A stretch of 64,000 nt of DNA. Source: Pseudacidovorax sp. NFM-22 (GTDB taxonomy: Bacteria > Pseudomonadota > Gammaproteobacteria > Burkholderiales > Burkholderiaceae_C). The number at the start of each line of letters is the position of its first letter. Positions within the stretch are counted from its first letter, which is position 1. Shown here one piece after another: positions 32,738 through 41,402 of this stretch. A program made the translations under genes and the position numbers. Where the stretch lies: the NCBI RefSeq assembly GCF_021401245.1, contig NZ_JACBFY010000003.1, positions 248,001 to 312,000 on the forward strand, in the 5' to 3' direction. The notes under the pieces were generated by a model, which had not been told where the DNA came from, did not search any database, and saw only the letters and a program-made list of their open reading frames with translations.

Positions 32738-35650
32738 TCATGCCGCCTTGAACTTCAGGAGGCGCAGCCCATTGACGACAACCAAAAGACTTGCCCCCAT
32801 GTCAGCGAACACAGCCATCCACATGGTGGCATGCCCTGTGAACGTCAACGCAAGGAACACCGCCTTGATGCCAAGGGCCAGAACGATGTTCTGCGTGAGG
32901 ATCGCCGCAGTGCTACGCGACAGCCGGATGAAGGCGGGGATCTTGCGCAGGTCGTCGTCCATCAGGGCGACGTCGGCTGTTTCGATCGCGGTGTCGGTGC
33001 CGGCCGCGCCCATGGCGAAGCCGATGTCGGCACGGGCGAGCGCGGGCGAATCGTTGATGCCGTCGCCCACCATGCCCACCTGGCCCTCGCCGCCGACCAG
33101 GCTTTCGATGGTCTTGAGCTTGTCTTCGGGCAGTTGGTCACCACGGGCTTCAGAGATTCCGACCTGGGCAGCGATGGCCGCGGCCGTGTGCTGGTTGTCC
33201 CCCGTCAGCATCAGCGTGCGCACACCCAGCGCCTGCAGGTCGGCCACCGCCTCACGGCTGGTTTCCTTCACGGTGTCGGCCACTGCAAAAATGCCGAGCA
33301 CGGTCGCATCGTCCATCAGCAGGATCGCTGTCTTGCCTTGGCGCTCCAGGGTCTCCAGCCGAGCCTGGAGCGTCGCTTCGCTCAGGCCCAGCTCCTGGGC
33401 GAGCCTGTGGTTGCCCATGTGCAACATGCGCCCGGCGACGCGGCCGCGCACGCCGCGGCCAGGCAGCGCCGCGAAGTCGTCGACCTCGTGCAGCGCGATG
33501 CCGTCACGGTTCGCCTTGCGGGCGATGGCCTGAGACACAGGATGGTCCGAGCGTGCCGCGAGGCTTGCGGCCCAGGCGGCAACTTCCTGCGCCTCGCCGA
33601 TCAGCGGCACGAAGTCGGTCTGCTCGGGCTTGCCATGTGTGAGTGTGCCGGTCTTGTCCAGGGCCAACGCCTTGAGCTTGCGCCCGCCCTCCAGGTAGAC
33701 GCCACCCTTGATCAGGATGCCGCGTCGGGCGGCAGCGGCCAAGCCGCTGACGATGGTGACCGGCGTGGAGATGACCAGAGCGCAGGGGCAGGCGATCACC
33801 AGCAGTACCAGGGCCTTGTAGACCCAGTCAAACCATGCGCCGCCGAAGGCGAGCGGCGGCACGACGGCAACCAGCACGGACACCGCGAACACCGCCGGCG
33901 TGTAGACGCGGGCGAACTGGTCGACGAAGCGCTGCGTGGGCGCACGGCTGCCCTGCGCGGACTCCACGGCATGGATGATGCGCGCGAGCGTCGAGTCGCT
34001 GGCGCCTGCGGTCACCTTGTATTCGAAAGAGCCGGTCTCATTGATGGTTCCGGCGAAGACCTGGTCACCTTCGGCCTTCTCGACGGGCAGGCTCTCGCCG
34101 GTGATGGGCGCCTGGTTGATGGCCGATCGACCCGAGGTGATCAGGCCGTCCAGTGCGATGCGCTCGCCAGGACGCACGCGGACCACCGCGCCCTTTGCGA
34201 CCTCCTTGGCCGGCAGCTCTGTCCATGAGCCATCGGCCTGCCGCACGGTCGCGGTCTCGGGCGCCAAGTCCATCAGCCCCCGAATGGCGTTGCGGGCGCG
34301 GTCCAGCGACTTCGCCTCGATCACTTCCGCCAACGCGAACAGGAACATGACCATGGCGGCCTCCGGCCAGTGGCCGATCGCCATGCCGCCGGTGACCGCG
34401 ATGGCCATCAGGGCGTTCATGTTCAGGTTGAGGTTCTTCAGCGCGATCCAGCCCTTCTTGTAGGTGCTGAGGCCGCCGGTGAAGATCGAAACCAGTGCCA
34501 GCACGATCACGGCCCAATGATTGCCGTCGTTGACCCAGTACACGCCTTCGGCGGCCACCGCCGCAACGCCCGAAACCGCCATCGGCCACCAATTGGTCTT
34601 GTGCGCGGCCACCGGGGCATCGCGCGGCTCATCAGTCCTCTGGACCTCGGCTTCCATGCCCAGCGATTCGATGGCTTCGACTGCCGGCTTGATCGCGTCG
34701 GGTGTGTGCCGAACCGTGAGCGTGCGCTGCATCAGGTTGAAATCCATTCCCTGCACGCCCGGCATGCCTTGCAGCTTGCCGCGGATCAGACTTTCCTCGG
34801 TCGGACAGTCCATCTTCGCGATGCGAAGTACCGTGGTGGCTGTCTGCATGTCCTGCCGCGCAGCCTGCATTCCAATGGAAGCAAGCGCCTTCTCGATCGG
34901 CGCTGAGGTCGCCAGCGTGTGCTGGACTCCCAGCACACGCTGCATCAGATTGAAGTCGAGCGCGGTCACACCCGGCAGCTTGCCCAGCCGGTCGCGGATC
35001 AGCGCTTCTTCCGTCGGGCAATCCATGTTCTCGATCCGGTACGTCACCCGCTCGCCGATCGGCGGCGCGGAAACGGCAGCGGTTGGTTGCTGCTGCAGGG
35101 CCGAGGATGGGATCACAGCCGCGGCTTCGATCGGCCCCGTGTGGCCGAAGGTCTGCTCCTTGGCGCGCATGCCGATCGAGGCCAGGACCTGCTCCATCTG
35201 CGCGCGTGCCTGAGCGAGGTGTTTCACCGACAGGGTGCGCTCAGCGAGGTCGAAGTCGAGGTCCTGAATTCCCTCGACTGCCCCGAGGTGCGAGCGGATG
35301 AGTTTCTCCTCGCTCGGGCAGTCCATGTTCTCGATGCGGTAGGTGGTCGACACGGCGGCGTCTCGGACAGCCTGAGCCTTCATGCCCACCGAATTCAGCG
35401 CTTGCTCCAAGGCATCGGCCGAGACTTCGCGGTGCGAAATGGTCAACAAACGCTGCGGAAGATCGAACAGGAGCCGCTCGACACCGGGCATGCCCTCCAG
35501 CGTTCGCCGCACCAGTGCTTCCTCATTGCGGCAATCCATGTTGCTCACGTGGAAAACGGTGGTTTCAGTGCTGGCCTGCTCACTGGCGCACGCCGTCTGT
35601 TGGCCATTGCCGCCGGAGCAGGCGCATGGGCTGGAAGGTTCTTTGTTCAT
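32738..35650 (-). CDS. cadA: Cd/Pb/Zn-exporting P1B-type ATPase with four N-terminal HMA repeats
   Basis: The 970-residue efflux pump has a cysteine-rich start (CACSGGNG), four HMA-like repeats with MDC at 38-40, 109-111, 209-211 and 280-282, then six to eight membrane segments with the CPC motif (ACPCALVISTPVT), the phosphorylation motif DKTGTLTHGKPEQ and the hinge GDGINDSPAL. In every HMA repeat the second cysteine of the usual CxxC is replaced, giving MDCxxEE; such Glu-containing sites are known in CadA-like pumps. The start at 35650 is chosen for its ribosome site (GAAGAG) and because upstream ATGs lie in the promoter. Confidence 0.94.
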   Translation of the reverse strand: MNKEPSSPCACSGGNGQQTACASEQASTETTVFHVSNMDCRNEEALVRRTLEGMPGVERLLFDLPQRLLTISHREVSADALEQALNSVGMKAQAVRDAAVSTTYRIENMDCPSEEKLIRSHLGAVEGIQDLDFDLAERTLSVKHLAQARAQMEQVLASIGMRAKEQTFGHTGPIEAAAVIPSSALQQQPTAAVSAPPIGERVTYRIENMDCPTEEALIRDRLGKLPGVTALDFNLMQRVLGVQHTLATSAPIEKALASIGMQAARQDMQTATTVLRIAKMDCPTEESLIRGKLQGMPGVQGMDFNLMQRTLTVRHTPDAIKPAVEAIESLGMEAEVQRTDEPRDAPVAAHKTNWWPMAVSGVAAVAAEGVYWVNDGNHWAVIVLALVSIFTGGLSTYKKGWIALKNLNLNMNALMAIAVTGGMAIGHWPEAAMVMFLFALAEVIEAKSLDRARNAIRGLMDLAPETATVRQADGSWTELPAKEVAKGAVVRVRPGERIALDGLITSGRSAINQAPITGESLPVEKAEGDQVFAGTINETGSFEYKVTAGASDSTLARIIHAVESAQGSRAPTQRFVDQFARVYTPAVFAVSVLVAVVPPLAFGGAWFDWVYKALVLLVIACPCALVISTPVTIVSGLAAAARRGILIKGGVYLEGGRKLKALALDKTGTLTHGKPEQTDFVPLIGEAQEVAAWAASLAARSDHPVSQAIARKANRDGIALHEVDDFAALPGRGVRGRVAGRMLHMGNHRLAQELGLSEATLQARLETLERQGKTAILLMDDATVLGIFAVADTVKETSREAVADLQALGVRTLMLTGDNQHTAAAIAAQVGISEARGDQLPEDKLKTIESLVGGEGQVGMVGDGINDSPALARADIGFAMGAAGTDTAIETADVALMDDDLRKIPAFIRLSRSTAAILTQNIVLALGIKAVFLALTFTGHATMWMAVFADMGASLLVVVNGLRLLKFKAA

Positions 35651-35690
35651 AGATCGCTCTTCATTGACAAGGTTTTCCCCGGATGCCATC

Positions 35691-35721
35691 ATTAGAAAAC
35701 CTCTAGTAGATATAGAGTCAA
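35691..35721 (-). promoter_or_regulatory. CadR-type promoter/operator of cadA
   Basis: TTGACT (35716-35721, minus) and TCTAAT (35691-35696) are 19 bp apart, and the spacer holds the dyad CTCTA / TAGAG. This is the MerR-family layout seen in cad and pbr promoters. cadR starts divergently at 35742. Confidence 0.88.
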
Positions 35722-35741
35722 GTTTTTTATAGGAAGCAACC

Positions 35742-36140
35742 ATGATGCGGATCGGTGAACTGGGCAAGAAGGCAGATTGCTTGGTGCAGACCGTGCGCTT
35801 TTACGAGTCAGAAGGCTTGCTGCCCGAGCCTGCACGTAGCGAGGGCAACTTCAGGCTCTATGACGAAGTCCATTTGCAGCGCTTGCTGTTCATCCGCCGC
35901 TGCCGGGCGAAGGACATGACGCTGGATGAGATCCGTCAACTGCTGAACTTACGGGATCGGCCAGAGTTGGGCTGCGGCGAGGTGAACGCGCTGGTCGACG
36001 CTCATATCGCGCAAGTGCGGACCAAGATGAAGGAATTGCGCGCCTTGGAGCGCGAGTTAATGGATCTGCGACGCTCCTGCGATAGCGCCCGAACCTCGCG
36101 CGAGTGCGGCATTCTCAACAGCTTGGCCGAGCCCGCCTGA
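35742..36140 (+). CDS. cadR: Cd(II)/Pb(II)-responsive regulator CadR
   Basis: The 132-residue MerR-family protein has an N-terminal HTH (MRIGELGKKADCLVQTVRFY), a dimer helix and the metal cysteines Cys78 (LGCGEV), Cys113 (RSCDSA) and Cys122 (RECGIL). Those three positions define the Cd/Pb branch. The start may be the first or second of two adjacent ATGs (35742 or 35745). It is divergent from cadA and should control the cadA promoter and two similar promoters near 37,100 and 37,175. Confidence 0.93.
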   Translation: MMRIGELGKKADCLVQTVRFYESEGLLPEPARSEGNFRLYDEVHLQRLLFIRRCRAKDMTLDEIRQLLNLRDRPELGCGEVNALVDAHIAQVRTKMKELRALERELMDLRRSCDSARTSRECGILNSLAEPA

Positions 36141-36594
36141 AGCTCGAGCGTGTCATCGGTGCTGGAAGTGATCGGGTCCAGTTCTGAGAGCCACGTGCCG
36201 CGCTCCATCATGCGAAAGCGCGCGATTCTGACGTTTTGAGACGGCGTGCGACCGAGGGCGTGGCCCACAGGAGCCAGCGCGAGCCGGACGACCTGCGCGC
36301 CGCAATCTCCGCCACCTTACGGGTTCTCCAGGCCAGACCGAGCATCGCGGCGTGGCTGCGCAGGTGCAGGTGCAGGCCAAGGTAGCAGTGCGCCACGACG
36401 CGGCCCGACTCATGGGCACGCCACGCAACTCGCGATCGCTTCGCAAGAAGCCGCAAGGCCCGACTCGCGCAAGAATGCGACGTGGGCAAGATCGTATAGC
36501 CAGCAGCGCAAGCGTTTGCCGCTGCTGGCCGGCTCCGGAAGGGATAGACAAGCTGCGGGCCGTAGTCCATTGGAAAGTCCATCTTTCTTGAGTG
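36141..36594. other. 454-bp gap with no supported gene
   Basis: Both strands have open frames of up to about 130 codons here, but none has a ribosome site or a family pattern I can recognise. The stretch lies between cadR and the broken desaturase gene and may be eroded sequence. Confidence 0.5.
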
Positions 36595-37057
36595 TCACTC
36601 TTTGGCGCCCAGCGTGTGCTTTTGCGACCGGAAAGCGCTGAACAAGTGGCCCCCGGGCATCCAGAAATCGCCGTAGTTGACTTGGGCGTCTTCGTGCTCA
36701 CGCTTGTGATGCCAGCGATGGGCTTCAGCCACCCCGATCAACAATCCCAACGGCCCGACCCGGTATCCCAGATTGGAGTGCTGGAAGGCCAGATGCACGA
36801 CCAAGAAGCCGAGCCATGCGCCGACGGCCAACCACAGCTTGGAACGCCGCTACTGGCTCAACGGGGAGTGGAAAGGCCGCCCGCCCTCTAGCAAGGCGGC
36901 ACAAGCGAGCGCGACGATCACTGTGAGTAGCTCCGTCGGAAAAGACGGCCGGCCGGTCGCGAGCTCGCCGAAGAGCACAACCGCAGTGGCGCCACGGATC
37001 AGTGGATAGCAGCCATACCGGATGACAGTCGCAATGAAGGGGGCGCATTGGTGCTCA
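36595..37057 (-). pseudogene. sterol desaturase / fatty acid hydroxylase family gene, broken
   Basis: The 3' part encodes FLVVHLAFQHSNLGYRVGPL and AEAHRWHHKREHEDAQVNYG, the C-terminal His motif of the di-iron hydroxylase family. The 5' part, read in the same general direction, gives YPLIRGATAVVLFGEL and FPTELLTVIVALACAALLEG and then meets a TAG just before KLWLAVGAW. The middle with the earlier His motifs is missing, and the frame at the presumed ATG (37057) is also shifted. A gene of this family is commonly found beside cad/pbr genes; this copy is inactive. Confidence 0.7.
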
Positions 37058-37085
37058 TCTGTTCTGTCCTAAAGCTCTGACTGGA

Positions 37086-37116
37086 TTGGAAAACCTTCTA
37101 GCTACGGTAGAGTCAA
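37086..37116 (-). promoter_or_regulatory. second CadR-like promoter, facing the broken desaturase gene
   Basis: TTGACT (37111-37116, minus) and TTCCAA (37086-37091) are 19 bp apart; CTTCTA...TAGAG in the spacer resembles the cadA operator. It still points at the pseudogene. Confidence 0.65.
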
Positions 37117-37160
37117 GGGCGTCCGGGAAGACCCTGTGGCAAGTTCGTTGCATCTGCGCC

Positions 37161-37191
37161 TTGACTCTCCAGCCGCTACAGGCTTCAGCAT
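37161..37191 (+). promoter_or_regulatory. third CadR-like promoter, facing the cation transporter gene
   Basis: TTGACT (37161-37166) and CAGCAT (37186-37191) are 19 bp apart on the plus strand. The spacer begins CTCCAG and ends with CAGG, a weaker dyad than at cadA. It lies 25 bp before the transporter start. Confidence 0.6.
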
Positions 37192-37215
37192 CCATCGATT
37201 TGGAAGGAACAATGC

Positions 37216-37851
37216 ATGGCTGAAAACCACAGAAATCACGAAAACGACGAGTTGGGCCGCCTAGATGCGAGCGATGCGAAGGACCGAAAGATTCTTCTGA
37301 CTGTGTTGCTGATCAACCTGACGCAGTCCGCCGCCGGCATTGCCCTTGGCATCTGGGCTGGCTCTACGGCGCTGATGGGCGCCGGGTTGGACAACCTCGC
37401 CGATGCGTCGGTCTATGCGGTTAGCCTGTATGCCGTCGGTCGTGCGGCAACGGTCAAGGTGGGCGCGGCCCGCTTGTCGGGTTTCTTGCTAATCGGCCTG
37501 GCCGCGCTGCTGCTGTTGGAAGTCCTACGCCGCTTCGCTGGAGGGGAAGAGCCTGTCGGCCCAGCCATGATGGCCATGGCCGCGCTGAACGCGGCTTTGA
37601 ACCTAGTGTGCCTCAGACTACTGCGCCGCCATCGCGGGGAAGATGTGAACTTCAAGGCGTCAGCGATCTTTACCAGCAACGACTCCATCGTCAATGGTGC
37701 GATTGTGCTGTCCGGGGTGCTGGTGATGGGGTTCGGGTCGAACATCCCGGATCTGGTGCTGGGCGTCATCGTGGCCGCAATCGCAGCGAATGGGGGGCGG
37801 GAAATCCTGCGCGAAGCATCGGAAACAGCTCGCCGTAAGGCGGGCACATAA
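37216..37851 (+). CDS. CDF-type cation transporter
   Basis: The 211-residue protein is an inner-membrane transporter with about six hydrophobic segments (LLTVLLINLTQSAAGIALGI, FLLIGLAALLLLEVLRRF, MAMAALNAALNLVCLRLL and others). The metal-site pattern NLADASVYAVSLYAVG in segment two and NDSIVNGAIVLSG in segment five follow the cation diffusion facilitator plan, with Asn/Asp in place of the usual HxxxD. It lacks the C-terminal cytoplasmic domain of longer CDF pumps. It probably exports Cd, Zn or Pb with CadA. AAGGAAC precedes the ATG. Confidence 0.82.
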   Translation: MAENHRNHENDELGRLDASDAKDRKILLTVLLINLTQSAAGIALGIWAGSTALMGAGLDNLADASVYAVSLYAVGRAATVKVGAARLSGFLLIGLAALLLLEVLRRFAGGEEPVGPAMMAMAALNAALNLVCLRLLRRHRGEDVNFKASAIFTSNDSIVNGAIVLSGVLVMGFGSNIPDLVLGVIVAAIAANGGREILREASETARRKAGT

Positions 37852-38574
37852 GGCATGTTTTCGCCCAGTTCATCCCGAGGTTTACCTCTGCAAAAGAGGT
37901 AGTCCAGCCTTTGGGCTACGGCCTCGGCTGCAGCCGAGCGTACCATTGGCGATGGCCGCGCGATAGGCGGGCATGCCGTTCTCGACCTCCGTCTGCCGTA
38001 CAGCAGCGGTGCGCAAGGTTGAGGGTGCATGTCGTCTCTCCTGTTCGTGTGGCCCAGGCCAATGGCCGGGCCGGGACGTTGATGGGCAGGAGAATGGCGC
38101 CGAAGGCCCAACGGCCTTCGGCTCGGGAGAAAAGAGGAACCACCCGTGGGCTGATTGGCAGGCCCGGTCGTCGCTAGAACCGTCTGCTCATCAAGCAATC
38201 ACACCCGGCCCATGTCGTGGCTGGGGCCGGCATCGTCTGGCGCACATCCGCGCACAAAGGGAGCCCGTTTTTGCACCGGCGGGCACCGGCACCGATTACC
38301 GCTGACCACGAAGGGTCTCCCGGTGGCTCGTGCAGCCTGGCAAGCCACCGGGAGACCCTTCGCAGAGGGCGGAAGAAACGCAGATCAACAGAACGCGCGT
38401 GGTGCGGCTCGCAGAGAAGCTACCTTCAGGTCCCGCGGCCGGGGACGGCTGGGCGGGACGCGCACACGGATCAAGAAGGCGTTGCGCGCTGGGCGTCCCG
38501 CAGGGCATGCGGCGGAGTGCGGGACAGGGGCCACGCCGCCGAAGGCGGGCACGGCTCACGGGGAACGGGGGCGG
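37852..38574. other. 723-bp gap at the right edge of the cadmium cluster
   Basis: No supported gene. It contains a 7-bp hairpin TACCTCT/AGAGGTA (37883-37901), a hairpin CCGAAGGCC/GGCCTTCGG near 38100-38125, an ATG with a good ribosome site (AGGAG) on the minus strand at 38030 whose frame shows no family, and the 20-bp inverted repeat listed separately. The ribosome site plus upstream hairpin look like the leader of an ICE gene cut off by the cluster. Confidence 0.5.
38309..38362. repeat. perfect 20-bp inverted repeat with 14-bp loop
   Basis: Arm 38309-38328 begins CGAAGGGTCTCCCGG and arm 38343-38362 is its exact complement. No T tract follows on either strand, so it is not a typical terminator. 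It lies about 210 bp beyond the topB stop. Confidence 0.85.
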
Positions 38575-40605
38575 TCAGGAGCCTTTGCGGCCGCTACGGC
38601 GCGGGCGCGAGGCGCCGCGCTTGGAGCTGCCGGATTCGACTGGCAGCGTGCCTTTGCAGTCCGGGTAGCGGCTGCACGACCAGAACGGGCCGCTCTTGCC
38701 GCTGCGCTGGCGCGTGGGTGCGCCGCACTGCGGGCATGCCGGCCCTTGGGGAACCTTGATGGACAGGGAGGCGCTGCCGTACTGCGCAATCAACTGCGAA
38801 ATCCACGCGGCCTGCTTGCCGATGAACACGTCCAGGGTGAGCTGTCCGGCCTCGATCATGTCGAGCGCCTGTTCCCAGACGGCGGTGGTGCCAGGGTCGG
38901 CAATCGCCGCAGGCACGGCATCGATCAAAGTGAAAGCCGCATCCGAGGCGCGGATGGCGCGCCCCTTCTTCACGAGGTAGCCGCGAGCGATCAGGCCGCC
39001 GATGATGTTGGCCCGCGTCGCTTCGGTGCCGATGCCAACCGTATCCTTGAGCTTCTGCTTCAGGCGGGGATCGGACACCAGCTTGGCGACGCCTTTCATG
39101 GACTTGACCAACTCGCCTTGCGTGTACGGTTTGGGCGGCAGCGTCTTGAGTGCCTTGAGATCGACGTCGGCCACCTGGCATGCCAGGCCCTCATACAGTT
39201 TCGGCAGCGCGGGCAGCACCTGGGCGCGGACCGCAGTATCGCCCTCGCCATCACCGTCTTCGGCCTGCGGCTCGGCGAGCACCTGGCGCCAACCCGGGAT
39301 GACAACCTGCTTGCCCGTGGCCGCCAGGTTCTGCCCCCCGCACGAAAACTTGGCCACAGTGCGGTCGAACTCGTGGTGAGGGAGGAACTGCGCCAGGTAA
39401 TGCGACCGGATGAGCCTGTACACGGCCAGTTCCTTCTCGCTCATGGCGGAGAGCTTCGCCGGTTCGAGCGTCGGGATGATGCCGTGGTGCGCCGTGACCT
39501 TGCCATCGTTCCAGGCGCGCGAGCGCTGCGAGCGGTCGAGCTGGCCCATGATCGAGCGCAGCGAGGGATCGGTCTTGAGCAGGCTGTCGAGAACGGTGGG
39601 CACTTCGGCAAACATGCTCTCGGGCAGGTAGCCGGAGTCCGAGCGGGGGTACGTCGTGGCCTTGTGCGTCTCGTACAGGGCTTGGGCAATCTCCAAGGTT
39701 TCCTGCACGTCCAGCCCAAGCTGCTTGGAACACACTTCCTGCAAGGTGCCCAGGTCGAACGGCAGCGGCGGGCCTTCGCGGACACGCTCAGTCTCCACCG
39801 ACACGACGTGGGCACTGCCCGCAGCGCGGATCTGCTGCATGGTCTGCTGTGCGACCGGCTGCCGCAGGCAGCGGCCTGCGTCGTCGGTGCACGCATCGGG
39901 TGGAACCCATTGCGCGGCGAAAGTCGAACCGCCTGCGAACAGGGACACGGCGATGGCCCAGTATGGTACGGACACGAAGCGCGCGATCTCGCGGTCGCGG
40001 TCCACAACGAGCTTGAGCGTCGGGGTCTGTACGCGGCCGACCGACAGCACGCCGTCGTAACCCGCCTGTCGCCCCAGCACCGTGAACAGCCGGCTCAGGT
40101 TCATGCCCACGAGCCAATCCGCACGGGAGCGCGCCAGCGCCGAGTGGTACATCGAAAGCGTCTCGGCCGAAGGCCGCAGCTTGCCCAGTGCCGCCCGAAT
40201 GGACGCATCGTTGAGCGCCGACAGCCACAGGCGTTCGATGGGGCCGCGGTAGCCGCAAAGCTCCACGATCTCGCGGGCGATCAATTCGCCCTCGCGGTCG
40301 GCATCGGTGGCGATAACCAGGTGAGTCGCCTTCGCCAAGAGCGCCTTGACGACCTTGAATTGCGTGGCGGTCTTCGGTTTGACCTCGACCCGCCAGTGCT
40401 GGGGAATGATGGGCAACTGCTCAACGGACCATCGTTTGAGCTGCTCGTCGTAGGCCTCGGGCGGCGCCGCCTCCACGAGATGGCCGATGCACCAGGTGAC
40501 CGTGACGCCGGAACCGTTGAGGCAGCCTTCACCGCGCTGCGTGGCGCCGAGAATCCGGCCAATGTCTTTGCCCTGGGAGGGCTTCTCGCACAAGAACAGC
40601 CGCAT
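38575..40605 (-). CDS. topB: DNA topoisomerase III of the ICE
   Basis: The 676-residue enzyme is a type IA topoisomerase: TOPRIM domain at the N-terminus (LFLCEKPSQGKDI, IATDADREGELIA), the hinge LSVGRVQTPTL, and the catalytic tyrosine in TTYPRSDSGYLP (Tyr319). One C-terminal zinc element (CPQCG...SCSRYPDCKG) follows. It cuts and passes single strands and is thought to resolve replication or transfer intermediates of the element. The start is the ATG at 40605, which gives MRLFLCEKPS; upstream frames are not coding. It is followed by low-coding sequence and the inverted repeat. Confidence 0.95.
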   Translation of the reverse strand: MRLFLCEKPSQGKDIGRILGATQRGEGCLNGSGVTVTWCIGHLVEAAPPEAYDEQLKRWSVEQLPIIPQHWRVEVKPKTATQFKVVKALLAKATHLVIATDADREGELIAREIVELCGYRGPIERLWLSALNDASIRAALGKLRPSAETLSMYHSALARSRADWLVGMNLSRLFTVLGRQAGYDGVLSVGRVQTPTLKLVVDRDREIARFVSVPYWAIAVSLFAGGSTFAAQWVPPDACTDDAGRCLRQPVAQQTMQQIRAAGSAHVVSVETERVREGPPLPFDLGTLQEVCSKQLGLDVQETLEIAQALYETHKATTYPRSDSGYLPESMFAEVPTVLDSLLKTDPSLRSIMGQLDRSQRSRAWNDGKVTAHHGIIPTLEPAKLSAMSEKELAVYRLIRSHYLAQFLPHHEFDRTVAKFSCGGQNLAATGKQVVIPGWRQVLAEPQAEDGDGEGDTAVRAQVLPALPKLYEGLACQVADVDLKALKTLPPKPYTQGELVKSMKGVAKLVSDPRLKQKLKDTVGIGTEATRANIIGGLIARGYLVKKGRAIRASDAAFTLIDAVPAAIADPGTTAVWEQALDMIEAGQLTLDVFIGKQAAWISQLIAQYGSASLSIKVPQGPACPQCGAPTRQRSGKSGPFWSCSRYPDCKGTLPVESGSSKRGASRPRRSGRKGS

Positions 40606-40818
40606 ATCCGTCCATCCCGATTCCTGTTGTTCATGGAGTTGCTGGGATCGAGGATGCCGAGCGCAGCCCCTGGCAGCAGCAAACAAGCCGCATGCGGCAG
40701 CGACCGCTTTCACGCCGATGAAATGGCGAGTGCGGGGAAGGTGCGTGGCCGGAAGTGTGCGGGCCGAGAGCCGCGATTTCCGGGAGCGCGCGTGGAACTC
40801 GGTGGACGTTGGTGGAGC

Positions 40819-40833
40819 TATCCCCTGGGGATA
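40819..40833. repeat. perfect 15-bp palindrome TATCCCCTGGGGATA in the topB-ssb gap
   Basis: It lies in the 283-bp gap 40606-40888 between ssb and topB, which holds no gene. Its core CCCC-T-GGGG is the same as in three palindromes upstream of the PFL_4669-type gene. It may be an operator or an origin or partition site. Confidence 0.6.
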
Positions 40834-40888
40834 ATTCGCAGCGCATGGAGGGCGGCGAAGCACTGCGGCAGCCGCCCTCCATGCCCGA

Positions 40889-41329
40889 TCACTTCCTGCG
40901 CTTGGTCTCTTTCGGCGCCGTCGATTCCTGGGTGGCCTGGGGCTTCGGCTCTGCCTCCTGTGGCTTCGGGCTGAGGGCCACAGACTCGATGCGGTACGGC
41001 AGGATGCCGACACTGCGCGCGTTGACCTGCCAAGTCTCACGCGGCTGATCTTCGTTGTCCGTCCAGGGGTCGCGCTCCATGCGGCCGACGACCAGCACCC
41101 GCATGCCCTTCTGGTAGAGCTGCTGCCAGCGGTCGGCGTCGTGGTGCCAGAGTTCCACCGGCGCCCAGAAGCCGCCGCGGTCCTCGAACTCGCCGCCCTT
41201 GGTGGGGACGGGGTTGTCGAAGTACACGTTCAGCCGGAGCAACCGGCGAGGATCGTCGTTGCCATTGGGGAATTCGCGGTACTCGGGAGGCGATCCGATG
41301 TTGCCCTCGCCGATGAATTGTGTGCTCAT
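40889..41329 (-). CDS. ssb: single-stranded DNA-binding protein of the ICE
   Basis: The 146-residue protein has an OB-fold pattern (STQFIGEGNIGSPPEYREFP, LLRLNVYFDNPVP, FWAPVELWHHDADRW, GMRVLVVGRM). It would coat single-stranded element DNA during transfer and replication. The C-terminal tail is Pro/Lys/Gln rich and ends in ETKRRK, so the acidic tip that recruits partner proteins to chromosomal SSB is missing. It lies between DUF3158 and topB, its usual place in this class. Confidence 0.88.
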   Translation of the reverse strand: MSTQFIGEGNIGSPPEYREFPNGNDDPRRLLRLNVYFDNPVPTKGGEFEDRGGFWAPVELWHHDADRWQQLYQKGMRVLVVGRMERDPWTDNEDQPRETWQVNARSVGILPYRIESVALSPKPQEAEPKPQATQESTAPKETKRRK

Positions 41330-41402
41330 GTTGGAATCTCCGTGGTGGTTGAAATACCCGTGCCTCGTTGGGCTCGGGCGCGTGCTCGGATGGCAGGCGC
41401 AA

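Noticed and set aside
36208..36582. Minus-strand frame of about 125 codons beside cadR
   Set aside because: No ribosome site; composition is not like a coding gene and no family pattern is seen.
37883..37901. Small hairpin after the cation transporter as a terminator
   Set aside because: The 7-bp stem has no T tract after it on the plus strand.
38155..40974. A plus-strand open frame of about 940 codons over topB
   Set aside because: It is a mirror of topB, whose TOPRIM and YPRSDS motifs are on the minus strand.
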